A stretch of DNA of 64,000 bases from Nannochloropsis salina CCMP1776 (GCA_004565275.1 SDOX01000008.1:589327-653326); one strand, 5' to 3'; shown: positions 1-9,302, counted from the first letter of the stretch. Program-made: numbers and translations. The notes: generated by a model from the letters alone, not told the origin.

Positions 1-63
1 CTTGGACTCTTTCAATACTTTGAAAAGAGCATATCCTGCGGGAGTCTCGAAGAGGAGGAGCAT
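1..63 (-). CDS. NOP58: NOP58 box C/D snoRNP core protein, 5' end only
   Basis: The first 21 codons of a minus-strand gene, read from the ATG at 63 down to the window edge. The peptide starts MLLLFETPAGYALFKVL, which matches the very conserved N-terminus of eukaryotic NOP58 (human begins MLVLFETSVGYAIFKVL). NOP58 is a core scaffold of box C/D snoRNPs in the nucleolus and is needed for rRNA 2'-O-methylation and pre-rRNA processing. Everything downstream of residue 21 is outside the window, so domain content cannot be checked. NOP56 and archaeal Nop5 are related, but the MLxLFET start favours NOP58. The gene is divergent from the mucin-like gene at 768. Confidence 0.8.
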   Translation of the reverse strand, partial: MLLLFETPAGYALFKVLKESK

Positions 64-767
64 CGTATCCCAGTGCCTTTTGCGAGAGGGTCCCACTCGG
101 TAAATGGAAGGATACTACTGAGTGCCTTTTCCCTGGTTGCCGAACGTGATGAAAGAAGCAAACGCGACCTTGTCCAGGGGCACAACCTGTCGAGCTACGA
201 TTTTTTTCGCGCAGGTGAACAATGAGAGGAAGTCAACGCCGAGTTAGATGCACATGCTGACCTAAAACGCGGCGACACAGGAAGAAGGGTGGGAGGGGTG
301 GGCAGGTCTCCTCGGGCTGGGTGGGTGGGGGAGCGAGGCGGGCGAAATGACCCTCCCGGTCCACACGAAAGCGGCGGGCGAGGACCCTCCCGGTCCACAC
401 GAACGAAGCGGGCGAAAGGACCTTCCCGGTCCACACGAACGGTGGCAAGCCGGGGGTCTTCTCGACGCTCGCGGTCCACAGTCACACAAACCCAAAATTA
501 ACGTCCCGCCCCCCGGCCGCCCATATTTTCCCCAAATTTGGCCTGGCGTGCAGCGTGATCGTTCCGACTTGGCCTTTCCGCGATGGACCATAAATATGCC
601 AAGGCCCAGTGCTCCATTTTTATGCCATTTGCCCGTCACATAGTTGAGTACATCGCTTTGATGTGGCAGGCTGTCGGACCTAAAGCCGTTAATATTTACC
701 CATCTTCTGGCCCATGCATATGCCAACATTCTTGACACATTTACATCCCAATTTTCAATAGGCAATC
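64..767. other. Divergent intergenic region NOP58/mucin-like gene, with short repeats
   Basis: This is the 704-bp gap between two head-to-head genes and presumably holds both promoters. I see no convincing gene; the open frames here come from the GC-rich repeats. It contains three direct repeats (separate entry) and otherwise no recognisable element. Confidence 0.5.
339..440. repeat. Imperfect 34-36 bp direct repeat, three copies
   Basis: The core CCCTCCCGGTCCACACGAA occurs at 351-369 and 385-403, and with one change at 421-439. The spacers are similar and GGCGGGCGA-like. A weaker trace (CGCGGTCCACA) follows at about 470. It lies in the shared upstream region of two divergent genes, so it could be a cluster of factor-binding sites or a simple minisatellite. 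Confidence 0.75.
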
Positions 768-3476
768 ATGCACATTTTCCGGCAACCATTGGCAAGCGCC
801 TTTCTATTAATCATCGCTGTATTCCATAGCGCTGGGCATCGATATGTCAATGCCTTTTCTTCTTCATCTCCAAGGTTTCAAATCGTTGAGAAGCCCCCCA
901 TGCCTACACAAAAACCAACAACCGACGCGACTTTGGTGATGGCCACCGACGTGCCGGGCACTGCCGCCACCGAGGAGCCTGCTGTCCTTACCGATAACGA
1001 GGTTGCTCCCGTGGTGCCTACCCCGGCAGTCAAACCATCCGAGACTGAGAACCTTGCTCCGGCATCTATTTTGCCCCTGCCGGAGGAAGAAACATCCGAG
1101 AGTGCTGAAAATGGCCAGCCTCCCGCTATGATGCCTAGTCCTCTGATGCCTGAAGCTGCTGACAACTCGTCGTCTGTGCCATTGCCGGCCACCGTGGAAT
1201 CCACACCGGCGCCCTCTGTGAACTCGAGCTTGCCTCATCCTCTGAGCTCTGAGTCCGGCCCTGTAGACGGCGGAAAGGGGACAAGCGAGACACACACGAC
1301 CGGGCTTTCCTCCCGAGGAAGCTTTCCGCTGCAGCTTGGAGTTGCACCTTCTGGGAATGCATCTGCTGCCCCATCGACAGTCGACGCAGCGTCAAATGGC
1401 TCCCACGCTGTGGTCGGCGGGTCGCAAGGCCTGAACGAGACAGTTGCTCATGCCCTCAACGGAACAGCTTCTCACCAATCTAATAATTCCCAAGCTCAGT
1501 CTTCTACGGACTCAGTAACGCACCCCCTGAGCCTGAACGGGACAGGGGCTGTGAACGGATCAGCGGCGCACATGCCCTCGGGGAATGCCACGTCCGGCGA
1601 GGTCTCCGTCCAAGGGAGCGGGTTGGACGGGGCGGTGTCCTCGAATGGAAGCCCTGCCAGCGGCCATGCGAGTCTGAACGCCACAGACATTGCCAACGGC
1701 ACATCGTCTTCCGTCCCACTCAATACAACAGGCGCTGTCGGTATAAACGCGACGCTGCCCGGTGGACCGGCGGGAGCCCCAGAGGTACCCCCTCTCGCCC
1801 CGTCACTCAATGGCACACTCCCCGTGGCAAGTACAAACGATACGTCAGGCGTTTCCGCCCTCGCCCCATCCTCGCAAGGCGTATCAGAGGGCGTAGAGGT
1901 GGCTGAGAGGGACCCTGAAGCGGCGGAGGAGGACGCAGCTGACGTGGGCAAAGATGGGGAGTCGGGCCAGAACGAAGACACAAGCGCTGCGCTTGCAACC
2001 AACGAGACCATTCCTGCAGTAGCCACAGCCCAAAGCTCCATCGAGACGGGTCCAACGATCCTCTCTACCCCGGCTCCCACCTTGACGGAGATTTCGGAAG
2101 GGGACCCGATGGCAACCGGCGGCGAGGGCGTGGTCGAGATCGGTGCGGGTGCCTCGGGCCAGGCCTTGCCTATCGCCACGCCGACAAACATGCCACCTGC
2201 CCCGCCTGCCATAACCAGCGCGCCTCCTGTCACGACGAATGCCACTGGACTGCCCCCACCTGCCGCTGCCAACGCGACGCTTCCTCCCACCGTACCGGCT
2301 ACTCTCACAAATCCGGAGGCTCCCAGCGCCGGCGATGCGATTGCTTCACCTCCTGTGGCGGACGGGCCTCCCGTGATTCCTACGCCTGCTCCCCTGGATG
2401 CTTCTCTTCCAACCCTCTCCCCGGCTGCCCCACTCCCTACGGCAGTGCCCGCCGTCGTCGTGACCCCGCCCCCCACTCTCCCCGCCACCCTTCCCCCTCC
2501 TGCGACATCTACCCAGCCGGCTGCCGTGACGGCCACAGCCGCGCCTTCGACAGTTCCCTCCACCGCCCCTGTCACAGGCGTTCCAGCCGCTCCCACGTCT
2601 CTTCCACCCACGCTACCACCAGCCCCGGTCTCCACGCCGGCGGCGACCCTCTCCCCGGCCTCGCCTGTGGGCACCATAACGCCAACCCTTGCTCCAGTGG
2701 ATGTCTCAGAACCAGGGTCTGTCGCCTCGCCCACTGACATGCCAACTCTGCCTGCTGCGACGTTGCCTCCTGCGGTCCCCCTTGGCACGGCCGCCCCGAC
2801 TCTACCTCCTGCCGCTCCCAGCGTCACCAGCACAGGCACTTTGTCCACTGCCGCGCCTACTGTGCCTGCTGCGACGTTGCCTCCTGCGGTTCCCCTTGGC
2901 ACGGCCGCCCCGACTCTACCTCCTGCCGCTCCCAGCGTCACCAGCACAGGCACTTTGTCCACTGCCGCGCCTACTGTGCCTGCTGCGACGTTGCCGACCT
3001 CGGTGGGCACGCCCGCCACGGCCTCCGTCACTGCAATCAACACCACCCTTGCCCCAGCGACAGCACCCTCCCTACCCATTCAGCCTCCGACTCAGCCTGC
3101 GGCTGGAGCGGTCACAAACACTCCAGGTCAACCCTCGGAAGGGCCAAAGGATGTCGTTGAGACACGCTCGCCGACCCTCCCCCCCACGTCCACGGTGCCC
3201 ATCAGTTCGCCTTTGGACGAGGACGCCCCCCTGGACGAGGACGAACACACCAACGCGCCGCCCATCGGCGCGGCAGACATTGTCCCTATTCCGAGTGCGA
3301 ATGTCCCAATCTCTACCTCTGCAGAGGCGCCCGAGCCCGATTTTCCGTCGCCGGGTCTGGTCACGCCTCCTACCCTTCCCCCCTCGCTCCCCGCGGTGAC
3401 ACCTGCGATTCCATTACCCACAGAAGCTCCCCCACAAAAGCATGGAAACCTTCGTGCACGCCTCGGACTTTGGTGA
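768..3476 (+). CDS. Secreted mucin-like Pro/Thr/Ala/Ser-rich protein
   Basis: A 902-residue protein of unknown function. Residues 1-30 form a signal peptide (basic start, hydrophobic core LASAFLLIIAVFH). The rest is almost entirely Pro, Thr, Ala, Ser, Val and Gly. Residues about 130-420 carry many Asn-X-Ser/Thr sequons (NGS, NGT, NAT, NET), and residues about 450-800 are dense PT/PA/PP runs typical of O-glycosylated or hydroxyproline-rich wall proteins. No folded domain is visible. Two perfect-looking 38-residue repeats lie at about residues 661-736. The sequence after the signal core reads YVNAFSSSSPRF; Phe after a signal peptide is also the heterokont plastid pre-sequence mark, so a plastid route is a weaker alternative. 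A cell-surface or extracellular matrix glycoprotein is the best inference. The start is the first ATG and gives the signal peptide. Confidence 0.7.
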   Translation: MHIFRQPLASAFLLIIAVFHSAGHRYVNAFSSSSPRFQIVEKPPMPTQKPTTDATLVMATDVPGTAATEEPAVLTDNEVAPVVPTPAVKPSETENLAPASILPLPEEETSESAENGQPPAMMPSPLMPEAADNSSSVPLPATVESTPAPSVNSSLPHPLSSESGPVDGGKGTSETHTTGLSSRGSFPLQLGVAPSGNASAAPSTVDAASNGSHAVVGGSQGLNETVAHALNGTASHQSNNSQAQSSTDSVTHPLSLNGTGAVNGSAAHMPSGNATSGEVSVQGSGLDGAVSSNGSPASGHASLNATDIANGTSSSVPLNTTGAVGINATLPGGPAGAPEVPPLAPSLNGTLPVASTNDTSGVSALAPSSQGVSEGVEVAERDPEAAEEDAADVGKDGESGQNEDTSAALATNETIPAVATAQSSIETGPTILSTPAPTLTEISEGDPMATGGEGVVEIGAGASGQALPIATPTNMPPAPPAITSAPPVTTNATGLPPPAAANATLPPTVPATLTNPEAPSAGDAIASPPVADGPPVIPTPAPLDASLPTLSPAAPLPTAVPAVVVTPPPTLPATLPPPATSTQPAAVTATAAPSTVPSTAPVTGVPAAPTSLPPTLPPAPVSTPAATLSPASPVGTITPTLAPVDVSEPGSVASPTDMPTLPAATLPPAVPLGTAAPTLPPAAPSVTSTGTLSTAAPTVPAATLPPAVPLGTAAPTLPPAAPSVTSTGTLSTAAPTVPAATLPTSVGTPATASVTAINTTLAPATAPSLPIQPPTQPAAGAVTNTPGQPSEGPKDVVETRSPTLPPTSTVPISSPLDEDAPLDEDEHTNAPPIGAADIVPIPSANVPISTSAEAPEPDFPSPGLVTPPTLPPSLPAVTPAIPLPTEAPPQKHGNLRARLGLW
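2750..2997 (+). repeat. 114-bp in-frame tandem repeat inside the mucin-like gene
   Basis: Units begin at 2750, 2864 and 2978 (period 114 bp = 38 codons). The first two are full and differ by very few bases, and the third stops after about 18 bases. Near identity at the DNA level, including third codon positions, points to a recent duplication. Each unit encodes a Pro/Thr/Ala stretch beginning PAATLPPAVPLGTAAP. Confidence 0.9.
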
Positions 3477-4017
3477 GATTTGTCTCTCGTGATTCCGGCT
3501 GTTACCGGTTTATGTCTGTGAACACCTTTTGAAAACCGACCAAGGCAGGCAGCCGTAGTGGAGAGATCGCGGGGCAGACGACATCGAGAAACCTTCTCCC
3601 CCTATTGTGTTGCCAAGACGTCATTTTTTTGGCCAGGAATGTCGGATAGATGTGGCCGTGCTATCACTTCTGACAAATTTTACGCTGAAGCACTTATGTA
3701 GGGTTTGCGCCTGAATTCACGGAGGCAAGGGCGTTTTCCAGCACATTTTTCGGGAATCCAATCATCACATTATCAATTGTAGGTCTTACATACCTTTTAT
3801 CTGCTCATTCAATCGCCCAGAGTAATAGAGAGTTTGGGAAAAAAGGTCTCGTGAAAACCGACAGACACACATAGTTCGAGTCCGTCACGTTCATTACCAA
3901 GCATCAGATAAGTTTTTAAAAGAAAGATAAGGGGATTTTGCAAACCACAGTGCCATCCTCTGTAATTCGCGAGCCGTACGAAATTCTTTAGGGGGCGCGC
4001 GAGTGCTTCCTCATCTC
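3477..4017. other. Convergent intergenic region
   Basis: 541 bp between the ends of the mucin-like gene (+) and the SDR gene (-). It is AT-richer than the flanking genes. I see no gene, repeat or RNA in it. It should hold both 3' UTRs. Confidence 0.5.
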
Positions 4018-5055
4018 TTATTTCTTTTTCTTGGTCTCCTCGCGCCTGCTTTCATTCGGTATCCTGTCTCTTAATGCCTTCTGGGCCTTGCGGGCCAGGA
4101 TCCTGAACACCACATGTGGAATGATATTCCGCAAGTATATCGCCGCCCTCGCATCAAAAGGAGCGAAGATTACCTCTTGCTTCCCAGCAGCCGCGGCTTG
4201 AAAGATCTTCACGGCCAGACGGGTGGGGTCAAGGCCCTTGGCCGTCGTCTCATCCATCTGTGCGTATTTCTCCCCTCGGCCCGTCAAGGCGTTCAACGAC
4301 AAATCTGTTCTGATGTAGCCAGGGAAGACCGTAGTGACAGGAATGGAATCCAAACTCAGCTCGGCCCTCAAGGAATCGAAGTAGCCGGTGAGGGCGTGCT
4401 TGGAGGCCGCATAGGACGTGCGCATACCCAAGCCCAGCTTTCCCTGCACACTGTTCACTACCACTATGTGCGGCGAGCGTGAGGGACTTTGGCGAAGCAA
4501 GCGCAATGCTGCCTTGGTCAGTGCCACCGGCCCAAAGAAATTGGTTGCCATCACGGACTGGTCTACAGAGAGCGAGGTCTCTTCGGCGGAGCTGCGCGTG
4601 GAGACCCCCGCGTTGTTCACGAGGATGTCCAAGCCACCCATTGTGCCAAGCACAAGGGCAACGGCGGCGTCAAAACTACCGTCGTCGTACCTGAGCATGT
4701 CCAAAGGGTGGACAAGCACTGTGGCGGAGGGAGCATCGGAGGAAGAGCAACGCGAACGCGCTGATCTTGACGCGTTCGATGTCTTCAATGGCGCCACCGC
4801 CAGGCATTCCTGCTCCACACTTTTCAACTTATCAATGCTTCGGGCACTTAAGATAACACGAGCCCCGCGTCGAGCTGCTTCAATAGCCATTGCCTTCCCT
4901 AATCCTGAGCTCGCACCAGTAATCCATACGACTTTTCCATCCAAGAAATTGTCGATGGACGGGCCGTTTGAAAAAGAAAGCAAAATGCCCATGACTAGTC
5001 GATGGTTTGTACACCGAAAATGACAAGGGCGCCTAGAGGAGGGTTGGTAGATCAA
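4018..5055 (-). CDS. Short-chain dehydrogenase/reductase, DHRS7-like
   Basis: A classical SDR: an NAD(P)(H)-dependent oxidoreductase with a Rossmann fold. Visible motifs are the cofactor loop TGASSGLG (near residue 46), the NNAG structural motif, the catalytic Ser in VVVNSVQGK, and the catalytic Tyr/Lys in YAASKHA. The PGYIRTDLS segment after the active site is also typical. The extended C-terminus and overall pattern resemble membrane-associated DHRS7/11beta-HSD-like enzymes; the substrate cannot be told. The protein ends RREETKKKK, so lysines sit at -3 and -4, an ER-retrieval-type dilysine signal. Two starts are possible: the ATG at 5055 (345 aa) or the ATG at 4992 (MGILLSF, 324 aa). The second puts the Rossmann fold at the usual distance from the N-terminus. 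It is divergent from the exchanger gene. Confidence 0.8.
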   Translation of the reverse strand: MIYQPSSRRPCHFRCTNHRLVMGILLSFSNGPSIDNFLDGKVVWITGASSGLGKAMAIEAARRGARVILSARSIDKLKSVEQECLAVAPLKTSNASRSARSRCSSSDAPSATVLVHPLDMLRYDDGSFDAAVALVLGTMGGLDILVNNAGVSTRSSAEETSLSVDQSVMATNFFGPVALTKAALRLLRQSPSRSPHIVVVNSVQGKLGLGMRTSYAASKHALTGYFDSLRAELSLDSIPVTTVFPGYIRTDLSLNALTGRGEKYAQMDETTAKGLDPTRLAVKIFQAAAAGKQEVIFAPFDARAAIYLRNIIPHVVFRILARKAQKALRDRIPNESRREETKKKK

Positions 5056-5622
5056 AAGGATCGATAACCGGTTAAACCATCCTGACCCAATTGCCTGATC
5101 CGAACACTATCCCACTCGTCCCTTGCCCTTGAAAGCGGCTTCAGCGGTCGACAGATACCCTCGTAATCATCCACATTCGAGATGATGAATGGTTTCTTGC
5201 AATATCAAGGAGTTATCGTGTATGTCTTAAATGAACATCGGACGTACCTCGCGACGGACGCCTTTAACAACTTTACAAAAGCAGATCCACCGGAAATTAC
5301 AAGCAGCAGCAGCACGGCCCCAAGATTTGACCTTGTTCCGCGCCTCATGCACCGATTTACTTGTGTTGGGAAATATTGTCGGGTGCGAGCCTCTCATAAA
5401 AGAGCAAGACGGAGAGGTTGGCCGGCGCTTTTCGGAGGCGTCGCTGGAAGTGAAAGGACTCGCCGACGAAAGCTCGAACACGCAAAACCACGTCCCAAAA
5501 AAGAGGGAAAACTCTGTTGCGACGGGCACTGGGCACTCACGAACTCAGAAGGCGCGTTAGGGGAAACCATTGGCCAACCCACCTCCCTTGACGTGGTTTT
5601 ATACTTTTGCCTTCACTCCAGA
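5056..5622. other. Divergent promoter and probable 5' leader of the exchanger gene
   Basis: Only 126 bp separate the SDR start from the first in-frame ATG of the exchanger at 5182. However, residues 1-147 of that long frame look like translated leader (no domain, basic and low-conservation style). I therefore regard 5182-5622 as possibly untranslated. Confidence 0.4.
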
Positions 5623-7419
5623 ATGACCAGTGGGCTATTCATCGATCCCACGACGCTGCCCAGTGATGCAGGGGGGGCCGTACAACTTCTGTTCCTGTTG
5701 CTCGTGTACGGGAAAATCCTGATGGACTCGAGCAGCATGATAAGCGAGGGGTCGGAGCTCTTGCTTCTAGTTCCCTCATTGGCGGGCGTGGTGGGATCAG
5801 TAGTCCTTCCTGTTCTCGGCGCCGTGCCAGACGGGGCAATTGTCCTCTTCAGTGGGATGGGGGACAACGCGCAGGAGGAATTGACGGTCGGGGTCGGGGC
5901 GCTAGCGGGGTCCACTATTATGCTTTTGACCATCCCGTGGTGTTTGTCCATTATTGGTGGCCGTGTCAACCTCGATCCTGTCTCGGGGGAGGCCCTCTAC
6001 AAACGCCCTTCGGGAGCATCCAAAAATTGGAGCAAAGTACCCACCAAATGGCACATGAAGTACAACGGGATCGGAATCCTGCCACCTGTCCGAATGGCGG
6101 CGGTTATCATGCTGTGGAGTGCCGCCAACTTCCTGATAATTCAGATCCCCGCCTTCGTCTACGCGGCAGACGTCAGCACGGCAGCATTGGCTGAAGACGA
6201 ACGTCCCTGGGCCGGACTGGGGCTGGCAACCACTGCACTCTCTTTCGTCCTCTACCTCCTTTACCAGTGGCGTACCGCGAACAGCGACGAATTGAAGAAC
6301 GACAAGATAGCGGAGATCACACTGAAGAATATTAGCCGCGGGAAGCTGTCCTTGCTGGGCGCCTTGGGCCCGGAATTCGAAGAGGCCATTCGCGAGCACC
6401 ACGCCTTGCGGCGTTGTTCCTGGAGGGGCAGGCGGGAGAGCAGTGAGGGCATGGAGACCGACGCCTCGGCGGCTCTGCCTTTGGCCATTGAGTACGGGTC
6501 TCTTGCGGACGACTCGAGAGACCTCCGGCCCCTGAAAGCGTCGGTCATGGAACGGCTCGTCTTTATCTGTCGACCATTTTTCCATCGGTACGACTGGGAC
6601 ATGACGGGAACGTTGGACAGGGGAGAGATCTGGCAGCTTTTTGCGGATCTTGGGGAAGCGCCCGGACCAGAGGAATTCAGGGAATTGTGGGAGGAGTACG
6701 ACAGGGACGGAGATGGACAGCTGAACTTTCAGGAATTTTTGGACCTGGTGATCGACCACGCCATGAGCGTGCTGCACGAGGGCCACCATCATGAGCGGCG
6801 ATCGTCGTGGCGAGGAGAAGAAGGAGCGGGGAGAAAGCAAGCGGGGCCGGTGCATAAGGTAGAGGCGGAGGCGGAGGAGGAGGAGGAGGAGGAAGAGATC
6901 CCAGAGGACTTGAAAGATCTGCCCTGGGAAACGCAGCAGTCGCGACTGATGCGGCGGGCCTTCTACATGATGGCCGAAGGGACCTTGCTCATTTTGGTGT
7001 TCGCTGACCCGCTTATCGGGGTCCTGTCGGAGGTGGGGGCTCGAACTGGGATCCCGGCCTTCTACGTCTCCTTTGTGCTCTCTCCCCTCGTCTCGAACGG
7101 TGCTGAGGTGCTGGCCGCGTATTCCTATGCACAGAAGAAGAGCAGCAAGACCATCTCTATCTCCCTGGCCACCCTCATGGGGGCGGCGGTCATGAATGCC
7201 ACCTTTGTCCTCTTCATCTTCCTCCTCTTGATCTACGTGAAGCGCCTGGCCTGGACGTTCAGTGCCGAGACGGTGGCCATTCTCTTCGTGCAAATAGTCG
7301 TGGGGTTGCTGGCGTTTTCCAAAAGCCAAAGCCTGTGGCACGCCCTCTTCATCCTCTTCCTGTACCCCGTCTCTCTGGTCCTGGTGTACGTGATGGAGAA
7401 TATCTTCGGGTTTGATTGA
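5182..7419 (+). CDS. EF-hand Na+/Ca2+-exchanger-like (NCL-type) cation transporter
   Basis: A multi-pass membrane antiporter of the cation/Ca2+ exchanger superfamily. The first exchanger half (about residues 155-265) contains VPDGAIVLFSGMG, an alpha-repeat-like stretch. A cytosolic loop carries two EF-hands at about residues 465-530, with loops DWDMTGTLDRGE and DRDGDGQLNFQE, and then an acidic run (poly-Glu near 565). The second half (about 590-745) contains SPLVSNGAEVLAAYSYA and further membrane helices. This order (exchanger half, EF-hands, exchanger half) is that of plant NCL/EF-CAX proteins, which couple Ca2+ sensing to Ca2+/Na+ transport at internal membranes. The real start may be the ATG at 5623 (MTSGLFIDP, 598 aa), because the preceding 147 residues show no family features. 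Ion specificity is inferred from the family only. Confidence 0.78.
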   Translation: MMNGFLQYQGVIVYVLNEHRTYLATDAFNNFTKADPPEITSSSSTAPRFDLVPRLMHRFTCVGKYCRVRASHKRARRRGWPALFGGVAGSERTRRRKLEHAKPRPKKEGKLCCDGHWALTNSEGALGETIGQPTSLDVVLYFCLHSRMTSGLFIDPTTLPSDAGGAVQLLFLLLVYGKILMDSSSMISEGSELLLLVPSLAGVVGSVVLPVLGAVPDGAIVLFSGMGDNAQEELTVGVGALAGSTIMLLTIPWCLSIIGGRVNLDPVSGEALYKRPSGASKNWSKVPTKWHMKYNGIGILPPVRMAAVIMLWSAANFLIIQIPAFVYAADVSTAALAEDERPWAGLGLATTALSFVLYLLYQWRTANSDELKNDKIAEITLKNISRGKLSLLGALGPEFEEAIREHHALRRCSWRGRRESSEGMETDASAALPLAIEYGSLADDSRDLRPLKASVMERLVFICRPFFHRYDWDMTGTLDRGEIWQLFADLGEAPGPEEFRELWEEYDRDGDGQLNFQEFLDLVIDHAMSVLHEGHHHERRSSWRGEEGAGRKQAGPVHKVEAEAEEEEEEEEIPEDLKDLPWETQQSRLMRRAFYMMAEGTLLILVFADPLIGVLSEVGARTGIPAFYVSFVLSPLVSNGAEVLAAYSYAQKKSSKTISISLATLMGAAVMNATFVLFIFLLLIYVKRLAWTFSAETVAILFVQIVVGLLAFSKSQSLWHALFILFLYPVSLVLVYVMENIFGFD

Positions 7420-7680
7420 GGGCCAGGATTTTCGATTTAGAAAATCTTCAGCTTTGACTGAGGGCTATGGTGAACGCGTTGTTCCCTTTTGCATTTGAGA
7501 GGGTCTTGAAAGAAAACGAAAGCCAGTAAAAAGTGGTTGCTGAGTTTGGAGGAGATCACGACTGCATGTGTGCCCATAGCGGCCGAACGAAAGACTGAGG
7601 GAAGAGGGCTCGAACCCGAACATTGCATATACACAAAGTATCAAGCGTTGATTATCATCTTAACAGCAAGGAGGGTAAAC

Positions 7681-9210
7681 ATGGAGCCGCACGCAAGCAG
7701 GCGTGCTCCTCTTTGGACTCTTGTAGCTTGTCCCCGCTTATTTTATAACAAATTATCTGCCCCGTCCACATCCTCACAGTCGCTGCCTATGTGCATTGTT
7801 TTTTTCCAAGCCTTCTCGTCGCCAAACGCCGACGGCAGCCAGTCAGGGCCCAGTGACTCTGTAGGGGCAGATGTCGGTGGTATCGATCAGCCTCGGACAG
7901 AAACAGGAGATAGGCACACACCAGCTTCCGCGTCAGAGTCGGTGATGACGGATGAAGGCATCGGAATCTCCCCCGCTGTTCATGCGACCCTGGCGCGACA
8001 ATACACTTTGATCCTTGCATCCAACCGAGACGAGTACCTGGCGCGGCCTACCCGGCGGCCCTGCTTCTGGGGGACCGAGGACGCGACGAAAGAGAAAGGT
8101 TGGAGTTCGAGTCCGATGGGGAAAGAATTGAGGAAGGAGCGACTGCCCGGCTCGGGACCGGCCGTCAAGTGCGCGCGCAGGACCAGACCATCGTCGTCCG
8201 TGCTCGCAGACGTTTGGGCAGGGAAGGATCTGACGGCGGGGGGCACCTGGATGGGCCTGACTCGGACAGGCCGCTTCGGTGTTTTGACCAATGTGCGCAC
8301 CCCAAAGGAGGACTCGGTAGCGGCAGAGATCCGGACTCGGGCTGTGAATGCGGTCTTGCCACCCGAATCAAGGACGCCAGGGACTGTGACGCCTGTGAAG
8401 AACCGAGACGGGCAGAAAGGCATGCCCAGCAGGAGCCGAGGGCATCTGGTTATGGACTACTTGACGCACCCGGACGGGGCTTTGTCGCCCCTAGCCTACG
8501 CCGCAAGCGTGGCGGGCACGGAGAGGAAGGGACCGGAGCGGGGAGGGACCTCCTTGTTGCGGGATTATGCCGGCTTTAATCTGCTGGTCGGAGACATAGG
8601 AGGTGCTTCCGGGGGAGGGGTAGAGATGGCCTATGTGACGAACAAAGAGAGCGTTCATAACAAGGTGCAGATACTGGCCACTGACAGATTGTATGCACTG
8701 AGCAACAGCGCCTTGGATGTGCCGTGGGAGAAACTGACGCGAGGGAAGCAGCTCTTCGTCGACTGTCTCGAGGAGATGACCGAGGGCGGGAAGATGGCGG
8801 GGGAAAAGGGAGGGATCGAAGAGGACGACGACCGACTCGCCTTTGCGCTGATGGATCGTTTGCTCCAGGACTCGCAGGCCTGCGGCCCTGCTACGGACAC
8901 AGGGTATTCAACTGAGTTTGAATCGAAGCTTGCGCGGATTTGTATACCCGGAGTCTTGTTGCGACATGAGACGGAAGGGACGGAGGAGGGAGGAAGTAAC
9001 TTTGGTGTGGGAGCCTCGGCTCCTCCCCGGTTTGGAACAACCGCGAGCATTGTGATTTTGGTCAGGCGAGATGGGCGGATCCTGTGTTTCGAGAAGGGCT
9101 TGGAATGGGACGCCGCCCGGGGCTCGCACACGGACGTTTGGTCCCCCTTGCGGAAAACGGAAGCGAGGCTCGTGAGGCCTCGGATGGATTGTGAGATAGA
9201 ATGCACATAG
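7681..9210 (+). CDS. TANGO2: TANGO2/NRDE-family protein
   Basis: A member of the NRDE (transport and Golgi organisation 2) family. The hallmark ASNRDEYLARPTRRPCFW is followed by GGTWMGLTRTGRFGVLTNVR, then GHLVMDYL, GFNLLVGD and LSNSALDVPWEKL, all family landmarks in the right order. Family members normally start with Met-Cys-Ile-(Ile/Val)-Phe-Phe, seen here at 7789 (MCIVFFQAF). An in-frame ATG at 7681 adds 36 residues (MEPHASRRAPLWTLVACPRL...) rich in Arg, Ser and Ala with almost no acids, as in a mitochondrial presequence. The frame stays open back to an ATG at 7537. Animal TANGO2 is linked to mitochondria and lipid/haem handling, but its biochemical role is unsettled. The protein has long low-complexity insertions compared with the roughly 280-residue human protein. 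Confidence 0.85.
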   Translation: MEPHASRRAPLWTLVACPRLFYNKLSAPSTSSQSLPMCIVFFQAFSSPNADGSQSGPSDSVGADVGGIDQPRTETGDRHTPASASESVMTDEGIGISPAVHATLARQYTLILASNRDEYLARPTRRPCFWGTEDATKEKGWSSSPMGKELRKERLPGSGPAVKCARRTRPSSSVLADVWAGKDLTAGGTWMGLTRTGRFGVLTNVRTPKEDSVAAEIRTRAVNAVLPPESRTPGTVTPVKNRDGQKGMPSRSRGHLVMDYLTHPDGALSPLAYAASVAGTERKGPERGGTSLLRDYAGFNLLVGDIGGASGGGVEMAYVTNKESVHNKVQILATDRLYALSNSALDVPWEKLTRGKQLFVDCLEEMTEGGKMAGEKGGIEEDDDRLAFALMDRLLQDSQACGPATDTGYSTEFESKLARICIPGVLLRHETEGTEEGGSNFGVGASAPPRFGTTASIVILVRRDGRILCFEKGLEWDAARGSHTDVWSPLRKTEARLVRPRMDCEIECT

Positions 9211-9302
9211 AACACACGGAAAATTGGGTATTGGGTACTTTTTGCTTGCTTTCGTTACAGAACACTAATTACATTGCTTCGCAGGGACGGGCCCCCCTCG
9301 AT

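Noticed and set aside
1496-3079. A 527-codon open frame on the minus strand opposite the mucin-like gene
   Set aside because: It is the mirror of GC-rich Pro/Thr/Ala codons. It has no signal peptide, domain or own context, while the plus frame has a signal peptide and sequons.
3870-3900. B-box-like AGTTCGAGTCC
   Set aside because: No matching A-box or cloverleaf pairing upstream.
5902-7341. A 479-codon minus frame opposite the exchanger gene
   Set aside because: No domain; the plus frame has EF-hands and exchanger motifs.
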